This document shows, piece after piece, positions 28,601 through 37,800 of a stretch of DNA of 64,000 bases. Position numbers and translations under genes: made by a program. The notes beneath the pieces were generated by a model. That model was not told where the DNA came from. It did no database searches and was given only the letters and a program-made list of their open reading frames with translations. Position 1 is the stretch's first letter; every line of letters starts with the position of its first letter. The stretch spans positions 1,178,001 to 1,242,000 of the forward strand of contig CAWARU010000001.1 in assembly GCA_963784575.1 (NCBI GenBank), given 5' to 3'. The stretch is from CAWARU01 sp963784575 (GTDB lineage Bacteria; Pseudomonadota; Gammaproteobacteria; UBA6186; Azoamicaceae).

Positions 28601-29860
28601 ATCACCTATTCTCAATCCTTGCTTGTCTAAATCTATTTTTTTCGGTCCCTTGCTTACGAAAGCCTGCTTTGGAATTAATATAAAGCTGTTTTCGTGCCCC
28701 GCATTCTGATTAAACTCTAAATAGGATGAAAAGCCAGGGATGAGATCATAGACAGGATCCAGATTGAGTTCGTAATCCAGAAACCGCGAACAATGAACTG
28801 TATGACTGCCATCGGCATTTGCTTGCAGCACAAAAGGCAGATTATATCGCAGTAAATTGATGGTCAGAGGTACAGGAATAGCAGTACTCATAATCCCTGC
28901 GTTTTTTCCGAGGTAATTCAGCACTTCGATGAAGCTCCAGTTCTCAAAGCAATTGAAAACTCCTAAAGGATTTGTTTGTGTTTTCTCGCTCCGCCCCCTA
29001 GTAGTCTGGACCTCTGCGACTGGCATGCCATTTTGAAGCTTCAAGATTTTCTTGTAGAGCATGACATAGCAATTCTCGCCGCGAGTTGCATTTGCAATGA
29101 CCACTTGTCTATGCCCATGCAAATCCTGCTTTAAGTCGATCCAGAAAGTATAGTTCCTGTCGCGAAGATAAAGCGGCAGGGTATCATAATTATTCGGTAC
29201 GTTCTGAAGTAATTGATACCAAGATGAAACGCCAAGAACAGAGATCTTTTTGTAAAAAACGCCTTTACTTTCTCTTTCAAACAGTCGATAAGTTTCGCCC
29301 TTGAAATTAAATTCAATGAGTCGGTTAGAATTTACCTTAACCTGGCCCAAATCGGCATTTCCGAACATTTCTCTGTATTCTTTGAGATCTCGCGCCCATT
29401 TAGGAATGCTCCGGAGTATATAGCCCTCTTTGTCGATGGTGCCATTCAGGAGGTGTATAGAATAACCGTTGGCATTCTTATCCATGATGATAATATTTGG
29501 AAAGAAAATTTCAATCGTGTTATCTTCATTACGGACCATTTCTTGGAATGATTTCGGCAAAATCTTGATCAAATATTGCCGTAATTCTTCTCTGGATAAT
29601 TTCCCAAAAAATTGAAACAGCATCGGAGTAAGCAGGTACTTGGTATTTTCAAGACTTTCAACCAGGATGGGGTCGATGAATTCAATCGGATTGCTGCCAA
29701 TCACATCCTCATAATTGATATAGAAAGCCATTGCCAGGAAATTCTCAAGCATTTCAAAGCTTGCACCTTTATCCAAGATTTCGAGTTCAATCTTATGCAG
29801 AACATTGTAGCAAAGCAATTGCTGCAGTGCAGTTGTGGCACGTTTCTTACTTCTATGCAA
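22661..29860 (-). CDS. giant protein B, C-terminal two thirds: DUF3638/DUF3645-like P-loop ATPase (frameshifted)
   Basis: A 2,399-aa open frame with no ATG start; the only candidate initiator is a TTG at 29860 within the end of the preceding frame. Deleting one base around 29862-29868 fuses it to the 1,313-aa frame upstream, matching the continuous layout of paralog A. The P-loop region has FQMLMGYGKTTVIVP (Walker A, near 26170), AFIDEIDTLLD (Walker B, near 25780), GCSGTIL (near 24740), TYYDEMRSTGTNI (near 24290) and QGVMRMRDF (near 24200), the same order and spacing as giant A. Paralogy with A is also visible upstream, in the segment around EIFFPNIIIMDKNANGYSI. The C-terminus is basic with a predicted nuclear-localisation-like cluster (MKKPK, SSKKNITRKFR), which is only suggestive. 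Function is unknown. Confidence 0.8.
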   Translation of the reverse strand: MHRSKKRATTALQQLLCYNVLHKIELEILDKGASFEMLENFLAMAFYINYEDVIGSNPIEFIDPILVESLENTKYLLTPMLFQFFGKLSREELRQYLIKILPKSFQEMVRNEDNTIEIFFPNIIIMDKNANGYSIHLLNGTIDKEGYILRSIPKWARDLKEYREMFGNADLGQVKVNSNRLIEFNFKGETYRLFERESKGVFYKKISVLGVSSWYQLLQNVPNNYDTLPLYLRDRNYTFWIDLKQDLHGHRQVVIANATRGENCYVMLYKKILKLQNGMPVAEVQTTRGRSEKTQTNPLGVFNCFENWSFIEVLNYLGKNAGIMSTAIPVPLTINLLRYNLPFVLQANADGSHTVHCSRFLDYELNLDPVYDLIPGFSSYLEFNQNAGHENSFILIPKQAFVSKGPKKIDLDKQGLRIGDALLMSSGNPAADSYDYEMSTPLNGKDWSFRGQCGYFKISIKARMEWSTDKHGDMSLQRETREKYPHCMLLPQTSEEALYLCYITIANLDFEGALEYFDQYRGLGGLSGSAFEAELIQWFLEDVPYQLKSSKMRARMQNRIGNDAANITCTPALIALRAALLTDLLKYMTAQMNFVFQDKSLSGNEAFRKHQSENLRNYFTIEQFRRKITQVLFQYDQTSGNIPARFKLREEDRDFLESIAQITSKERQASLLQFTEVMKPLLLPKVQEAFDISFLANWEVLGHFIAVQDLKDKTKSIKTNDLLTSFEKYVRFLRGEMVEEFGVLNKTKKGDDSASIPMFAEIQWAAPIAETMAQSTGFNIGTVAEEEEELAKDAATDDYGDIDLGESRGFNEILKRNTALKVIKARLIAEVKAEHGYQHLGFNEEDPVNGLKNTGIVLSTSNCRHTLAIILLYVLEHPTQFMNVNLVKNIDNTACTNLQELITITKKLSTEKPILLPTLGFKQSSMAQQAVINQKEKASDLDTAMDLAEKMSDKLPDIDIKIPSVQQCLKTILEEMNINQELSHSLDRALARKRKASEDHMEDESPEKPFAEIDLKDYQEGRRQNEAIRRFKAETFEILSNRDLIARLKTKSSAILSTHVSKLQAIETRAESLLNQMPSSDFAAMITKLQRLGNENPILTIEDLRKHFLKGTLAKTLVQHAGVGSDTVEQLIKLLIEYLLIKTALQHHSRVLDGIRDLERDAQKMGKLSDIIFSERAYSAGEKPYLLAFEESENLLVRESQLHMLSLTSQKALQKSGFCSNIFQMLMGYGKTTVIVPISAYVNLLYSEDDNLVLQLMPKAILKTQRRDMAITAKRAFDLDVLPFRFHRSCDASLDSLENLLKYLKYAIKTRSPQAASHLDAPSLELKWIEMLCKKVWDEKAILVIEEILSIFKDRVDAFIDEIDTLLDIRKELNYTMDVPQKLRAETITTFLNIYSLFNEVKFQLLDPETLQPKGKEYRLSDVYASREFADLTAEEWSTLFDKAISHSFAEVLINSPKSCLRNIVDKIKLLDESGEKGLIAKLTLYISGKFEATEETVDERRIPLFLYECNLTMDEKHCIALCKEQISSLLPLTLRKKTGKNFGRPSKNSVKQNKLIDSEVACPYLANGKPSRNSEFASPYETLSYTIRMNKEKGITYEIFRAWIERMQHQANEEKGLFIGKISSIDETSIGQEFKRLNGLGLTLSSINIDDAKRMKELYKLLRKKREVVDYCLENHIGPRIKTNPRILRHTALNHTSMYRSIRGCSGTILSPFVFDERAEFDKESAFGVDGRTIDLLIRNNTKVSVATSTNPFASVSTLLQANENTRALIDVGAYFYGISNIKVAKWLADFCAKSESEHSKIKYVLYYNKQDVLCALKVGDASEKPIKLMRTNPESIRTRLGVGPEQCFTYYDEMRSTGTNIAQMTNAHAIVTIGTQTMQKDFLQGVMRMRDFEGTHRATVLVPKNMHEALGAPEWDIRKVLALTKKIQKSRVAEDNFRAAIFKLRDLVRSDLLCFLRNEKDWTKKRKIFDAMESILFSHSQDNPFESFGAVAGEELTSKVVKAEKDKLFLLWKNVRAIGEETLDVIHSGEFEAKLDLICLKAEKVCNKTVMLQGEISDTSVQTIAAANNEAALDLANINQAQREAERETSFLHYQTAPVPALMKLWPSDLNLSVTDIFREFRTSGQQMGSPMVYLLNDIMQGQKDLKNIVKFGIHTFVSANFLFTIKGQQNHLITPYIKPAHFALFVQNDREMTLEMLIITQDEALQFEKLFDLPMQSKALQEAEKYYWVVSPQNLLESGEPPNKLHQDYQYFLEQFWYINGDTQLFIKHCRNLQWLREDEKSKLDFYYRVILACRPDREESFATLQKYLAELRPGGHSAEDELLMTKKNKNQHAIDDISRPRELTLALNLQRQKHKSAAMKKPKIQLEAMAVDREAGKESEDHDISSKKNITRKFR

Positions 29861-32800
29861 GAATCATAGTATCGGGATTATTTAGTTCTAGAAACTCTGG
29901 AAGTCTATTGAGGATTCCAGTTAAAGACAATTTCGCCAGTTCAAGTTCAGATTTTTGTTTTTGAGTAGCGTCGAAGCATTTCAGGGTTCGGAGAAAACTA
30001 TCCAGAGTGACAGCGAACTTCATCAGATGATGAATCGGGAAGGAAAGCGTCTTGCCGTCTTGATAATAGGCAAAACCTTCTGTTAGAAGTTTGATGCAAT
30101 GCAAAATTTTACTGGGTTGTTTTGCAATCCTTTCCGCAAAGAACCTGGGCTTGAAGAGATTTATCTTGAGAAGTGCTTGAAAATCTACATCTTTCAAATC
30201 CTGCAGCGATGACAAGAACAGATCCACTGTTGTGGTAATCATGGTTTCCGGAATCACCCTGGTATGCATGACTCGTAAATTCTTGGCTTTTTCCGCAGAA
30301 AGCCTGGTTTCTGGTTCGAAAGTTTGAATCAGATTGGTGCCGAGCTGCTTCGGAGTCCTGTGCTGTTTTTCCTGGAGTTTAAAGCGTTCAAGCACAGAAA
30401 TCCCAGGCGTTTGTTCGGGATGCAGCATCCGGAGCGGATCGCGCTCGAGCTTCGAATCCGGAGCAAAACTTGGTTTTCCTATTTGAAGCTCAAAAATAAT
30501 GGAGCCAAATGCTCTTGATCTGTCGTCTCGATAGTTGGCAATCACATCAAAATTGATTTCAGGTTCCATCAAAATTCGATTTCTGAAACCTTTTCGGATC
30601 AATGATATACTGTCTCCGAAGAAACACTGGCTTCTTATTAAGAAGTTATAATCACCGATGATGTTAGGACCAAGTGCGTCCGGCTTTTTTTTCAGGACTT
30701 CATATAATAGTGCCATCTCTTCATTCACAATCTTTCTGAATGGCATAAGTCCTTCAGTACCCCTCCCTATCCTATATCCGATATAAGGTCCTCCAAGCTT
30801 TGTGAGCATCTCTTTATCTATTCTTCTCGCCTCTATGAGCGTATTTAGAATTCTTGAGGAATTGTCAAAGGAGGCACCAGCTGCGCTGCTCGGGGTGCCA
30901 AAGGGATCGAATGACTCAAATTTCATGACATCTGTAAGAGCATCCGTCACACCCTGTCCAGAAGCCTGAGAAGAACCCTCAAGTAAAAGATCGCTTCTGC
31001 CTAATTGATTAAACCAATCCTGTAGTTCTCGATATCTTTGATCGAGAAATCCACTGTGCATGTAGAAAAGCGGTTTATCGATAAACTCTGAGTGAAGCAA
31101 TTCAACTACATTCTTGCCAAAATATCGATAATTTTGAAAACCTGCTTCCGGATAAAATTTCATGGATGCCTGAGTTGCTAAAGCCAGAAATGAGTGAATA
31201 GTGATAATCTGTGTTGCGGTCGGCTCCATGCGGGATAAAGTCATGGTATGAAAATAGATTCTCTGCACCTTGGCGAGTACTTCCATCAACTCATAAATTT
31301 TCTTCCGATCTGAGAATTTTTCCCAGTACTCTTTTGCAGAGGCGGTCGCAATCGGAACATTCAAAACCCAGTATTCAATCGCTTTTTTTGCTAAGAGAAT
31401 TTGATTGTTTTTATAAAACAGTTCCACTCTGTTTTGTAGATTGATGGCATCGTTTAAAGGATCTGTCCATTTAATATTAGTTTCATAGCGAAACAACTCA
31501 GCGCTGAGTTTATCTGTTCTTGGCGCTTTAGGATTGAAAAACTCTAAGCCTAACAGGTTTTTAGTATTGATGGCTCCAATGGATTCTTCATCACAATAAT
31601 CAAGCAAATCTTGGGCTTTGGGACGGGTCTTGAATCCATGACTTGGCAGGTCTCTAAACTGCGATAAAGTTTTCCTTGGATTCAGAGAGACTGATTTACT
31701 CTGCTCCTGCTCTCTCACTACTACTTTCTGGATATTTTCCATCACTTGAATCAATTCTTTGAAGTCATCCTTTAAAGCAGGCGTAACTTTCAGCATTTTT
31801 GCTAAATAACGAAGGAAATTCTGCACCCCTTCCTGGAATATCAGTGCTGACTTATGACTGCGGAAAATGCCGGTTTGGTATCTGTCAACAAAAAATTCGA
31901 GGATAGATTGAAGCTTGAATTGAAGCTTTAGTATTTTATAGGTTGAGGCATCTACTTGTGCCTGCAACCAGGCGTTGATAACCTTGTAACTGCTTGTTTT
32001 AGAACGCTGATTGTTCCTGAATTTGGTCAAATCAGAGTTTCTGACAGGTTCTGCTTCCATTTGCAGCATATGTTTGTACCATATGCCATAAATTTGCCTT
32101 GCAGTACAATTTTTTCCTTCCCAGTAAGGCGTAAAAAGCGTATTCACAAGTTGAAAGATCAGTTCTGGAACATGCTCCATTTGCTGTTCAGGTATGATAA
32201 ATCTGCTATAGGAACTGAATTTTTCTTTGCCATCCGTATGAAGTTCATGAAGATAAGAAGTTGAATCATAGACTGTGGCCTGAATCCCCCTACCTTCTAA
32301 AATCTCAAATTCATAGATCATGGCATGACTATTGAAGCGACTGTACCAACCTCCCGGCATTAACAGATATTTTCTGGCGTTCAATTTCCGCCACAAGTTA
32401 CCCTTCAATTGTTCGAGAATATCTGCCTTTTTTTGTTTCCAGTTTTTCGTTGCGGCCCTCGGTCCTTCCTGTGATATGCCTTCAACCAACACTTTGACAA
32501 ATTCTAGATTAAATGACTGCAGCAGTCTTAATTTGTCTCGACAGGCAGTAATCTGCTCATGATTTAAATCCAAAGCTTGTTTTTTATCTGACCCGACAGA
32601 GGAAAATTTGAACCTATCTTTCGAAGCATGACCTAACATTTCAATCACAAACTGCAATGAATTGTTAAAACTATTGCCTTCTTCTGGCTGACCACTCAAG
32701 AGATGATCGTCATTGATGTGTGCAAAAAGTCTCTGGTCCATCACAGTGCGAGCCAATAGTACACAGCGCTCCCGATAATTTCCCAAGAGTTGTGAAAGGT

Positions 32801-33794
32801 CAAGTTTCAGGACATCACTGCGGGAAAGTGTTTCAAGCACAGATACTTTTAAGTTTTTTTCTGCGGCTAGGATCAAAGGGGTCGCTTTCACTTGGTTCGG
32901 TAGTTCGATATCTGCGCCGTTTTGGATCAGCAAGCGAATGATTTCGAAGTTTGGCACTTTTTCTTTTAACGCGAGATGCAGAGCGCTATCACCAGAATAA
33001 TTCTGAACGTTGACTTGAATATTGGGTATCTTCAACAGGCCTTCTACAAATTCTATCTTACCCATAAAAACAGCGCCCATGAGCGGCGTCATACCAAAAA
33101 CGTCTAGCTGATTTACGTTTGTCTTTTGAGATCTGGAAAGAATAGGAATTGCGTCTAAGCAGCGACGCTTAACAGCTTCATGAAACAACAGGCCATCCTT
33201 CTGAAAATAAGGATATGACAATATTTTTTGAAGAATGCGCATTTTATTTTCATTCATTGCGAGTGTGACACAGTTTTTTGGAACCTTTACCCCTTCGACA
33301 TTTACCAGTAAATCCTCTACCCCCGGATGATTTGAAGCAAAGAAAATATCTAAGACTGACAGCGCCTCTTCTTCCGTCAAAAGGAATATGGCGAGATGCA
33401 AGCAATTCAAACCCTGTTTGTTTGCGAATGACAACTCCATCCCTTTGTTGTAGCGTTTGACTGAAAGTTCCAAACTGATATTGATGAGCGGATTTAAGAG
33501 ATCAAAGCGTTTTAAACTGATGGCAAGATGCAAGGGCGTATTGCCATCATTAATTGTGGGGTTATGCCATTGGAGATCCGAAATCTGTTTTTGAAAACAG
33601 TTTTTTAGGAAATTATCAATGTCCTGTGCACTACATTTGGGGTGTTTCACCAATTCATTCAGAACCCATCCGCTTGGCGGCTTCTTAAGGAAAGAGGCAA
33701 TAGTAGGTCCAGCAATAGCAGGAGATGGGGGTAATTCTGCACTTTGTTCCATTGCAAAATCATCCAGGGATAGGGCATCTAGATCTGTAGACAT
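29853..33794 (-). CDS. giant protein B, N-terminal third: ankyrin repeats plus His/Cys domain
   Basis: A 1,313-aa frame beginning MSTDLDALSLDDFAMEQ. Residues ~80-330 are ankyrin repeats (GNTPLHLAISLKRFDLLNPL, GMTPLMGAVFMGKIEFVEGL, GDSALHLALKEKVPNFEIIR). Near ~485 is MPGGWYSRFNSHAMIYEFE, and near ~565 NCTARQIYGIWYKHML; these parallel GGWVGS...GHGMCYQI and GTCAMRVLMPVLHKHL in giant A, with His and Cys conserved in the same order. After PDTMILA the frame stops and the protein resumes in the adjacent frame at 29860, so gene B spans 33794-22661 (about 3,710 aa). The ATG at 33794 has only weak ribosome binding site support. It is divergent from bamD across 193 bp of very AT-rich DNA. Host-protein binding through ankyrin repeats is plausible but unproven. 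Confidence 0.8.
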   Translation of the reverse strand: MSTDLDALSLDDFAMEQSAELPPSPAIAGPTIASFLKKPPSGWVLNELVKHPKCSAQDIDNFLKNCFQKQISDLQWHNPTINDGNTPLHLAISLKRFDLLNPLINISLELSVKRYNKGMELSFANKQGLNCLHLAIFLLTEEEALSVLDIFFASNHPGVEDLLVNVEGVKVPKNCVTLAMNENKMRILQKILSYPYFQKDGLLFHEAVKRRCLDAIPILSRSQKTNVNQLDVFGMTPLMGAVFMGKIEFVEGLLKIPNIQVNVQNYSGDSALHLALKEKVPNFEIIRLLIQNGADIELPNQVKATPLILAAEKNLKVSVLETLSRSDVLKLDLSQLLGNYRERCVLLARTVMDQRLFAHINDDHLLSGQPEEGNSFNNSLQFVIEMLGHASKDRFKFSSVGSDKKQALDLNHEQITACRDKLRLLQSFNLEFVKVLVEGISQEGPRAATKNWKQKKADILEQLKGNLWRKLNARKYLLMPGGWYSRFNSHAMIYEFEILEGRGIQATVYDSTSYLHELHTDGKEKFSSYSRFIIPEQQMEHVPELIFQLVNTLFTPYWEGKNCTARQIYGIWYKHMLQMEAEPVRNSDLTKFRNNQRSKTSSYKVINAWLQAQVDASTYKILKLQFKLQSILEFFVDRYQTGIFRSHKSALIFQEGVQNFLRYLAKMLKVTPALKDDFKELIQVMENIQKVVVREQEQSKSVSLNPRKTLSQFRDLPSHGFKTRPKAQDLLDYCDEESIGAINTKNLLGLEFFNPKAPRTDKLSAELFRYETNIKWTDPLNDAINLQNRVELFYKNNQILLAKKAIEYWVLNVPIATASAKEYWEKFSDRKKIYELMEVLAKVQRIYFHTMTLSRMEPTATQIITIHSFLALATQASMKFYPEAGFQNYRYFGKNVVELLHSEFIDKPLFYMHSGFLDQRYRELQDWFNQLGRSDLLLEGSSQASGQGVTDALTDVMKFESFDPFGTPSSAAGASFDNSSRILNTLIEARRIDKEMLTKLGGPYIGYRIGRGTEGLMPFRKIVNEEMALLYEVLKKKPDALGPNIIGDYNFLIRSQCFFGDSISLIRKGFRNRILMEPEINFDVIANYRDDRSRAFGSIIFELQIGKPSFAPDSKLERDPLRMLHPEQTPGISVLERFKLQEKQHRTPKQLGTNLIQTFEPETRLSAEKAKNLRVMHTRVIPETMITTTVDLFLSSLQDLKDVDFQALLKINLFKPRFFAERIAKQPSKILHCIKLLTEGFAYYQDGKTLSFPIHHLMKFAVTLDSFLRTLKCFDATQKQKSELELAKLSLTGILNRLPEFLELNNPDTMILA

Positions 33795-33987
33795 TTTTCG
33801 TTCCTAATTAGTTATTGCTAAGGTTTACTACTTGATTTTTGAATTTATTTAATTCATTATAATAACTTAATTTAATTAGTTAAATTTCAAAAAACTACGT
33901 TTGAAATACAACACATGCAATTTACCGTTAAAACAATACTCTGTCAATCTATCTGACAGCTTGCGATTGACCCAGCACTAAGATACA

Positions 33988-34827
33988 ATGATATTTAATT
34001 TACTTAAGTTTTTAACGATTAATATAGGTAGAAATAAGTTGTTTAACTCATCAAAAATTTCAACACAATTTAATCTAGGAAATCTTCCTTCGCGCTGTGC
34101 AGCGTTGCTGTTAATCCTATGTGCTCTGGCAGCGGGACTCACAGGCTGTTCAAAAAACAAAGATAACTATCAAGGCCTGAGTGCAGAACAAATCTATACC
34201 CAAGCGCAAACCAACATGAAAAAAGAAAATTATGCTGATGCCATCAAGGATTTTGAGGCATTAGAAGCACGCTATCCCTATGGTGAACATTCACGAGATG
34301 CGCAGCTCGCCTTGATCAGCGCCTACCACAAGAAAAATGAATCCGCTTTGGCTCTTTCTGCAGTTGATCGCTTCATCCGCATGAACCCCCGCGATCCAAA
34401 AGTAGATTACGCCTACTATTTAAAAGGCCTCATCAATTTTGATCAAAATTCAACTTTTATGTTCCGTCATCTCCCCTTGGAACGCAGTTCACGCGACACA
34501 GCCTCTGCACAAGAATCCTTCGATGCTTTCAAAGATCTTATCGAACGATTTCCAAACAGCGAATACGTGGCAGATGCGCGGCAAAGAATGCTCTATCTCA
34601 GAGAACAGTTGGCAAGTTTTGAATTGCATGTTGCGAATTATTACTTGAAGCGCGGGGCTTATCTTTCTGCTGCTAATCGCGCAAATTATGTGTTAAAAAA
34701 CTTCCCGCATACCAGTGCTGTGCCAAAGGCTCTGCAGATGATGGTGACATCGTATCATAAATTGGGTATGCATCAGTTGGCAGAAGAAGCGGAAAAGACG
34801 CTCGAAACAAACTCAAGAAATAGTTAA
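33988..34827 (+). CDS. bamD: outer membrane assembly lipoprotein BamD
   Basis: A 279-aa lipoprotein with a hydrophobic segment LLLILCALAAGLTGC ending in a lipobox (LTGC, Cys at ~55), followed by TPR-like repeats: AEQIYTQAQTNMKKENYADA, DAQLALISAYHKKNESALAL, and RFPNSEYVADARQRMLYLRE. These are the features of BamD (ComL/YfiO), the essential lipoprotein of the beta-barrel assembly complex, anchored in the inner leaflet of the outer membrane. The N-terminal region before the signal peptide is unusually long (~38 aa). No later ATG precedes the signal segment, so the true start may be a non-ATG codon. It is divergent from giant gene B and convergent with putA. Confidence 0.92.
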   Translation: MIFNLLKFLTINIGRNKLFNSSKISTQFNLGNLPSRCAALLLILCALAAGLTGCSKNKDNYQGLSAEQIYTQAQTNMKKENYADAIKDFEALEARYPYGEHSRDAQLALISAYHKKNESALALSAVDRFIRMNPRDPKVDYAYYLKGLINFDQNSTFMFRHLPLERSSRDTASAQESFDAFKDLIERFPNSEYVADARQRMLYLREQLASFELHVANYYLKRGAYLSAANRANYVLKNFPHTSAVPKALQMMVTSYHKLGMHQLAEEAEKTLETNSRNS

Positions 34828-34852
34828 AAAAATAATTTGTTTTTTTATAGAG

Positions 34853-37800
34853 CTAATCTTCACTCAGCGACATTAAAGTTATATTCCCACCCGCCGCGGC
34901 AATATTATTGGTAAAAGTACGCTCCGTAGCAAGCCGCAGCAGAATATGCGGACCTCCTGCCTTTGGCCCTGTCCCTGACAAACCCTCGCCGCCAAAAGGC
35001 TGCACACCAACAACAGCGCCAATCATATTACGATTCACATAGGTATTGCCTATCCGCAAGCGCGACCAAATATATTCAACGGTTTCATTGATTCTGCTGT
35101 GGATGCCGAAAGTCAGGCCATACCCTGTCGCATTGATGGAATCTAAAACTTTATCTAAATCTGACTGCTTATAACGAATCACATGTAAGAAGGGACCAAA
35201 ATTTTCCCGAGTGAGTTGTGATATATTTTCAATTTCATAAGCACAGGGAGCAAAAAATGCGCCTCGTGGTAGTTTTTCCATGCTTTTCAGTTCACAGCGA
35301 TAAATTAACTTGGCCTTATTTTTTCGAACCAAATCTGCCATTTCTTCCGCATGTTTTTCTAAGGCACTGCAAGCATTCTGATCAATGACAGGACCAACAT
35401 CCGTCGTAAGCCAAAAAGGATCTCCAATGCTTAATTCCCGCATAGCCCCTTTCAACATCTCTAAAATTTTATCTGCGACTTCTTCTTGAATGAAAAGCAC
35501 GCGCAATGCAGAGCAACGCTGTCCCGCACTATTAAACGCTGAAGTAACCACATCTGTCACCACCTGCTCTGGCAGAGCAGAAGAATCGACGATCATGGCA
35601 TTTTGACCACCCGTTTCAGCAATAAAAGGTACAATGGGACCAAGACGATTCGCCAAGGTTTGATTGATGCCGCGCCCAGTTTCAGTTGATCCTGTGAACA
35701 TGACACCCGATATTCTCAGATCTTCCATCAAAGCCTTGCCAATGCTCGCACCACTGCCAATCGCCAAATGCACCAAATCTTCTGGAAAACCTGCCTGATG
35801 TAAGAGATCAACTGCATATTTTGCAATGCGTGGAGTCTGGCTTGCAGGTTTTGCGATAACTGCATTGCCCGCAGCTAATGAAGCAGTCACTTGTCCTAAA
35901 AATATGGCCAGCGGAAAATTCCAGGGACTGACACAGGCGATAATGCCTCTGCCCTGCATCATTAATTGATTAGATTCTCCGGTTGGACCAGGGAGCGTGA
36001 GGGGTGCGAAATCTAAACGACAGCGATGGGCATAGTACCAGCAGAAATCGATGGCTTCACGCACTTCTGATAAGGCATCCATCACTGATTTGCCGCCTTC
36101 GCGAATTAAAATAGCCATTAGATTGGAACGATGCTGCTCTAAAAGTTTGGCCATATTTTCGAGCAATTCTGCACGATGCTCGGCAAGGGTTTTGCCCCAA
36201 TCGAGCGCCGCGGTTTCCATTCTGCTCACAATATCATCAAGCTCTTCTAAAGAAAGTCGATGTAATTCATCTTCAAAAATTTTCGGGAAAAAGGCCTCTA
36301 TCTCATCCAGAACCGGATCGATTTCCAGCGGATTCGTTAAATCAATACCACAAGAATTTGGCCGGTCTGCACCAAAAAGATCCACTGGCAAAGGAATTTT
36401 TGGATGGGGAATTTGTTTCAAATGACGTGTTTTATAAACGGGATCTTGAATTAATTCTTCAATGGGAGTTTTTTCATCTATGATGCGATTCACAAAAGAA
36501 GTATTGGCACCATTTTCGAGCAAGCGTCGCACCAAATACGCCAAGAGATACTCATGTCCTCCCACTGGTGCATAGACACGGCAGGGTATGTTCAAATTGT
36601 TCTCACCCACAATATGATCATAGAGCGTATCACCCATGCCATGCAGGCATTGAAATTCAAACTGCATCGCGCCTGCAGTACCATGCATTTTTGCCATTTC
36701 AAGGACAGCAGCAACAGTGTAGGCATTATGGGTTGCAAATTGCGGATAAAAAAGTTCACCGGCTTCAAAAATTTTTCTGGCACAGGCAAGATAGGAAACA
36801 TCCGTAGAAGATTTCCGAGTAAAAACTGGATATGAGCGCAAACCTTTTTCCTGAGTCCATTTGATTTCAGAATCCCAATAGGCCCCTTTCACCAAACGAA
36901 CCATTAAACGGCGCTCTGATTTTTCTGCAAGCCACTTCAACCAATCAATGACAAAACTTGCACGTTTTTGATAGGCTTGCACGGCTAGCCCCAAGCCTTC
37001 CCACCCAGTCAGATCTTGATCCATCGCCAATTCTTTGAACAATTCCAAAGAAAGCTCTAAGCGATCTGCTTCTTCAGCATCGATCGTGAAACCAATATTC
37101 CAATGTTTTGCCTCCAGGGCGAGTTCCTTGAGCTTAGGCAGGAGTTCCCGTTTCATGCGGGATAGATGTACCCATTCATAGCGTGGATGCAGCGCTGAAA
37201 GTTTTACGGAAACACCAGGGCCCGCAATTGGGCCAAGCCTCCGACTACGTTCCCCAATTTTTTCAATCGCATTCTTGTAATCTTCAAAATATTTCTCAGC
37301 ATCGTTTTCGGTTTTTGCTGCTTCCCCTAGCATGTCATAGGAATAACGATAACCTTTGGCTTCCATGGCTACCGCACGATCGAGCGCATCAGTAATGGTT
37401 TCTCCCATCACAAATTGCTTGCCTAAAATCTTCATGCCTTGGGTGACTGCTTGCCGAATGATGGGCTCACCGACCCGACTAGCTAAGCGTTTTAAAGCAG
37501 CCAAAAGATTCGATGCCTTGCTTTCATTTTCCGAAAGCATTCTACCCGTCAGCATTAATCCAAGTGTGCCTGCATTGACAAACCAAGATCGGCTTTTGCC
37601 CAAGTACTTTTCCCAAGATTGGGAGACAATTTTGTCTTTTATCAATTTATCGCGGGTTTCAGCATCTGGAATTCTAAGCAGTGCCTCCGCCAAGCACATC
37701 AAGGCAATACCTTCTACACTGGAGAGATCATATTGGTACAAAAAGGCATCCAACCCGCCCTTTTTTAAACGGCTTTTCCGTACCTTTTCCACCAAATGAA

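Noticed and set aside
22661..29860. Second half of giant B as an independent gene starting at TTG 29860
   Set aside because: No ribosome binding site; it starts in mid-domain compared with paralog A, where the same region is continuous; a one-base change fuses the frames.
1933..33794. Giant ATPases considered as an anti-phage defence system (DISARM/Zorya-like helicases)
   Set aside because: There is no nuclease, methylase or membrane partner in an operon with them, and the motifs match DUF3638-type eukaryotic-like proteins better; ankyrin modules fit host interaction.
36051..36425. Plus-strand open frame within putA
   Set aside because: Antisense to the strongly conserved junction of the two PutA domains; Ser-rich shadow translation with no start signal.
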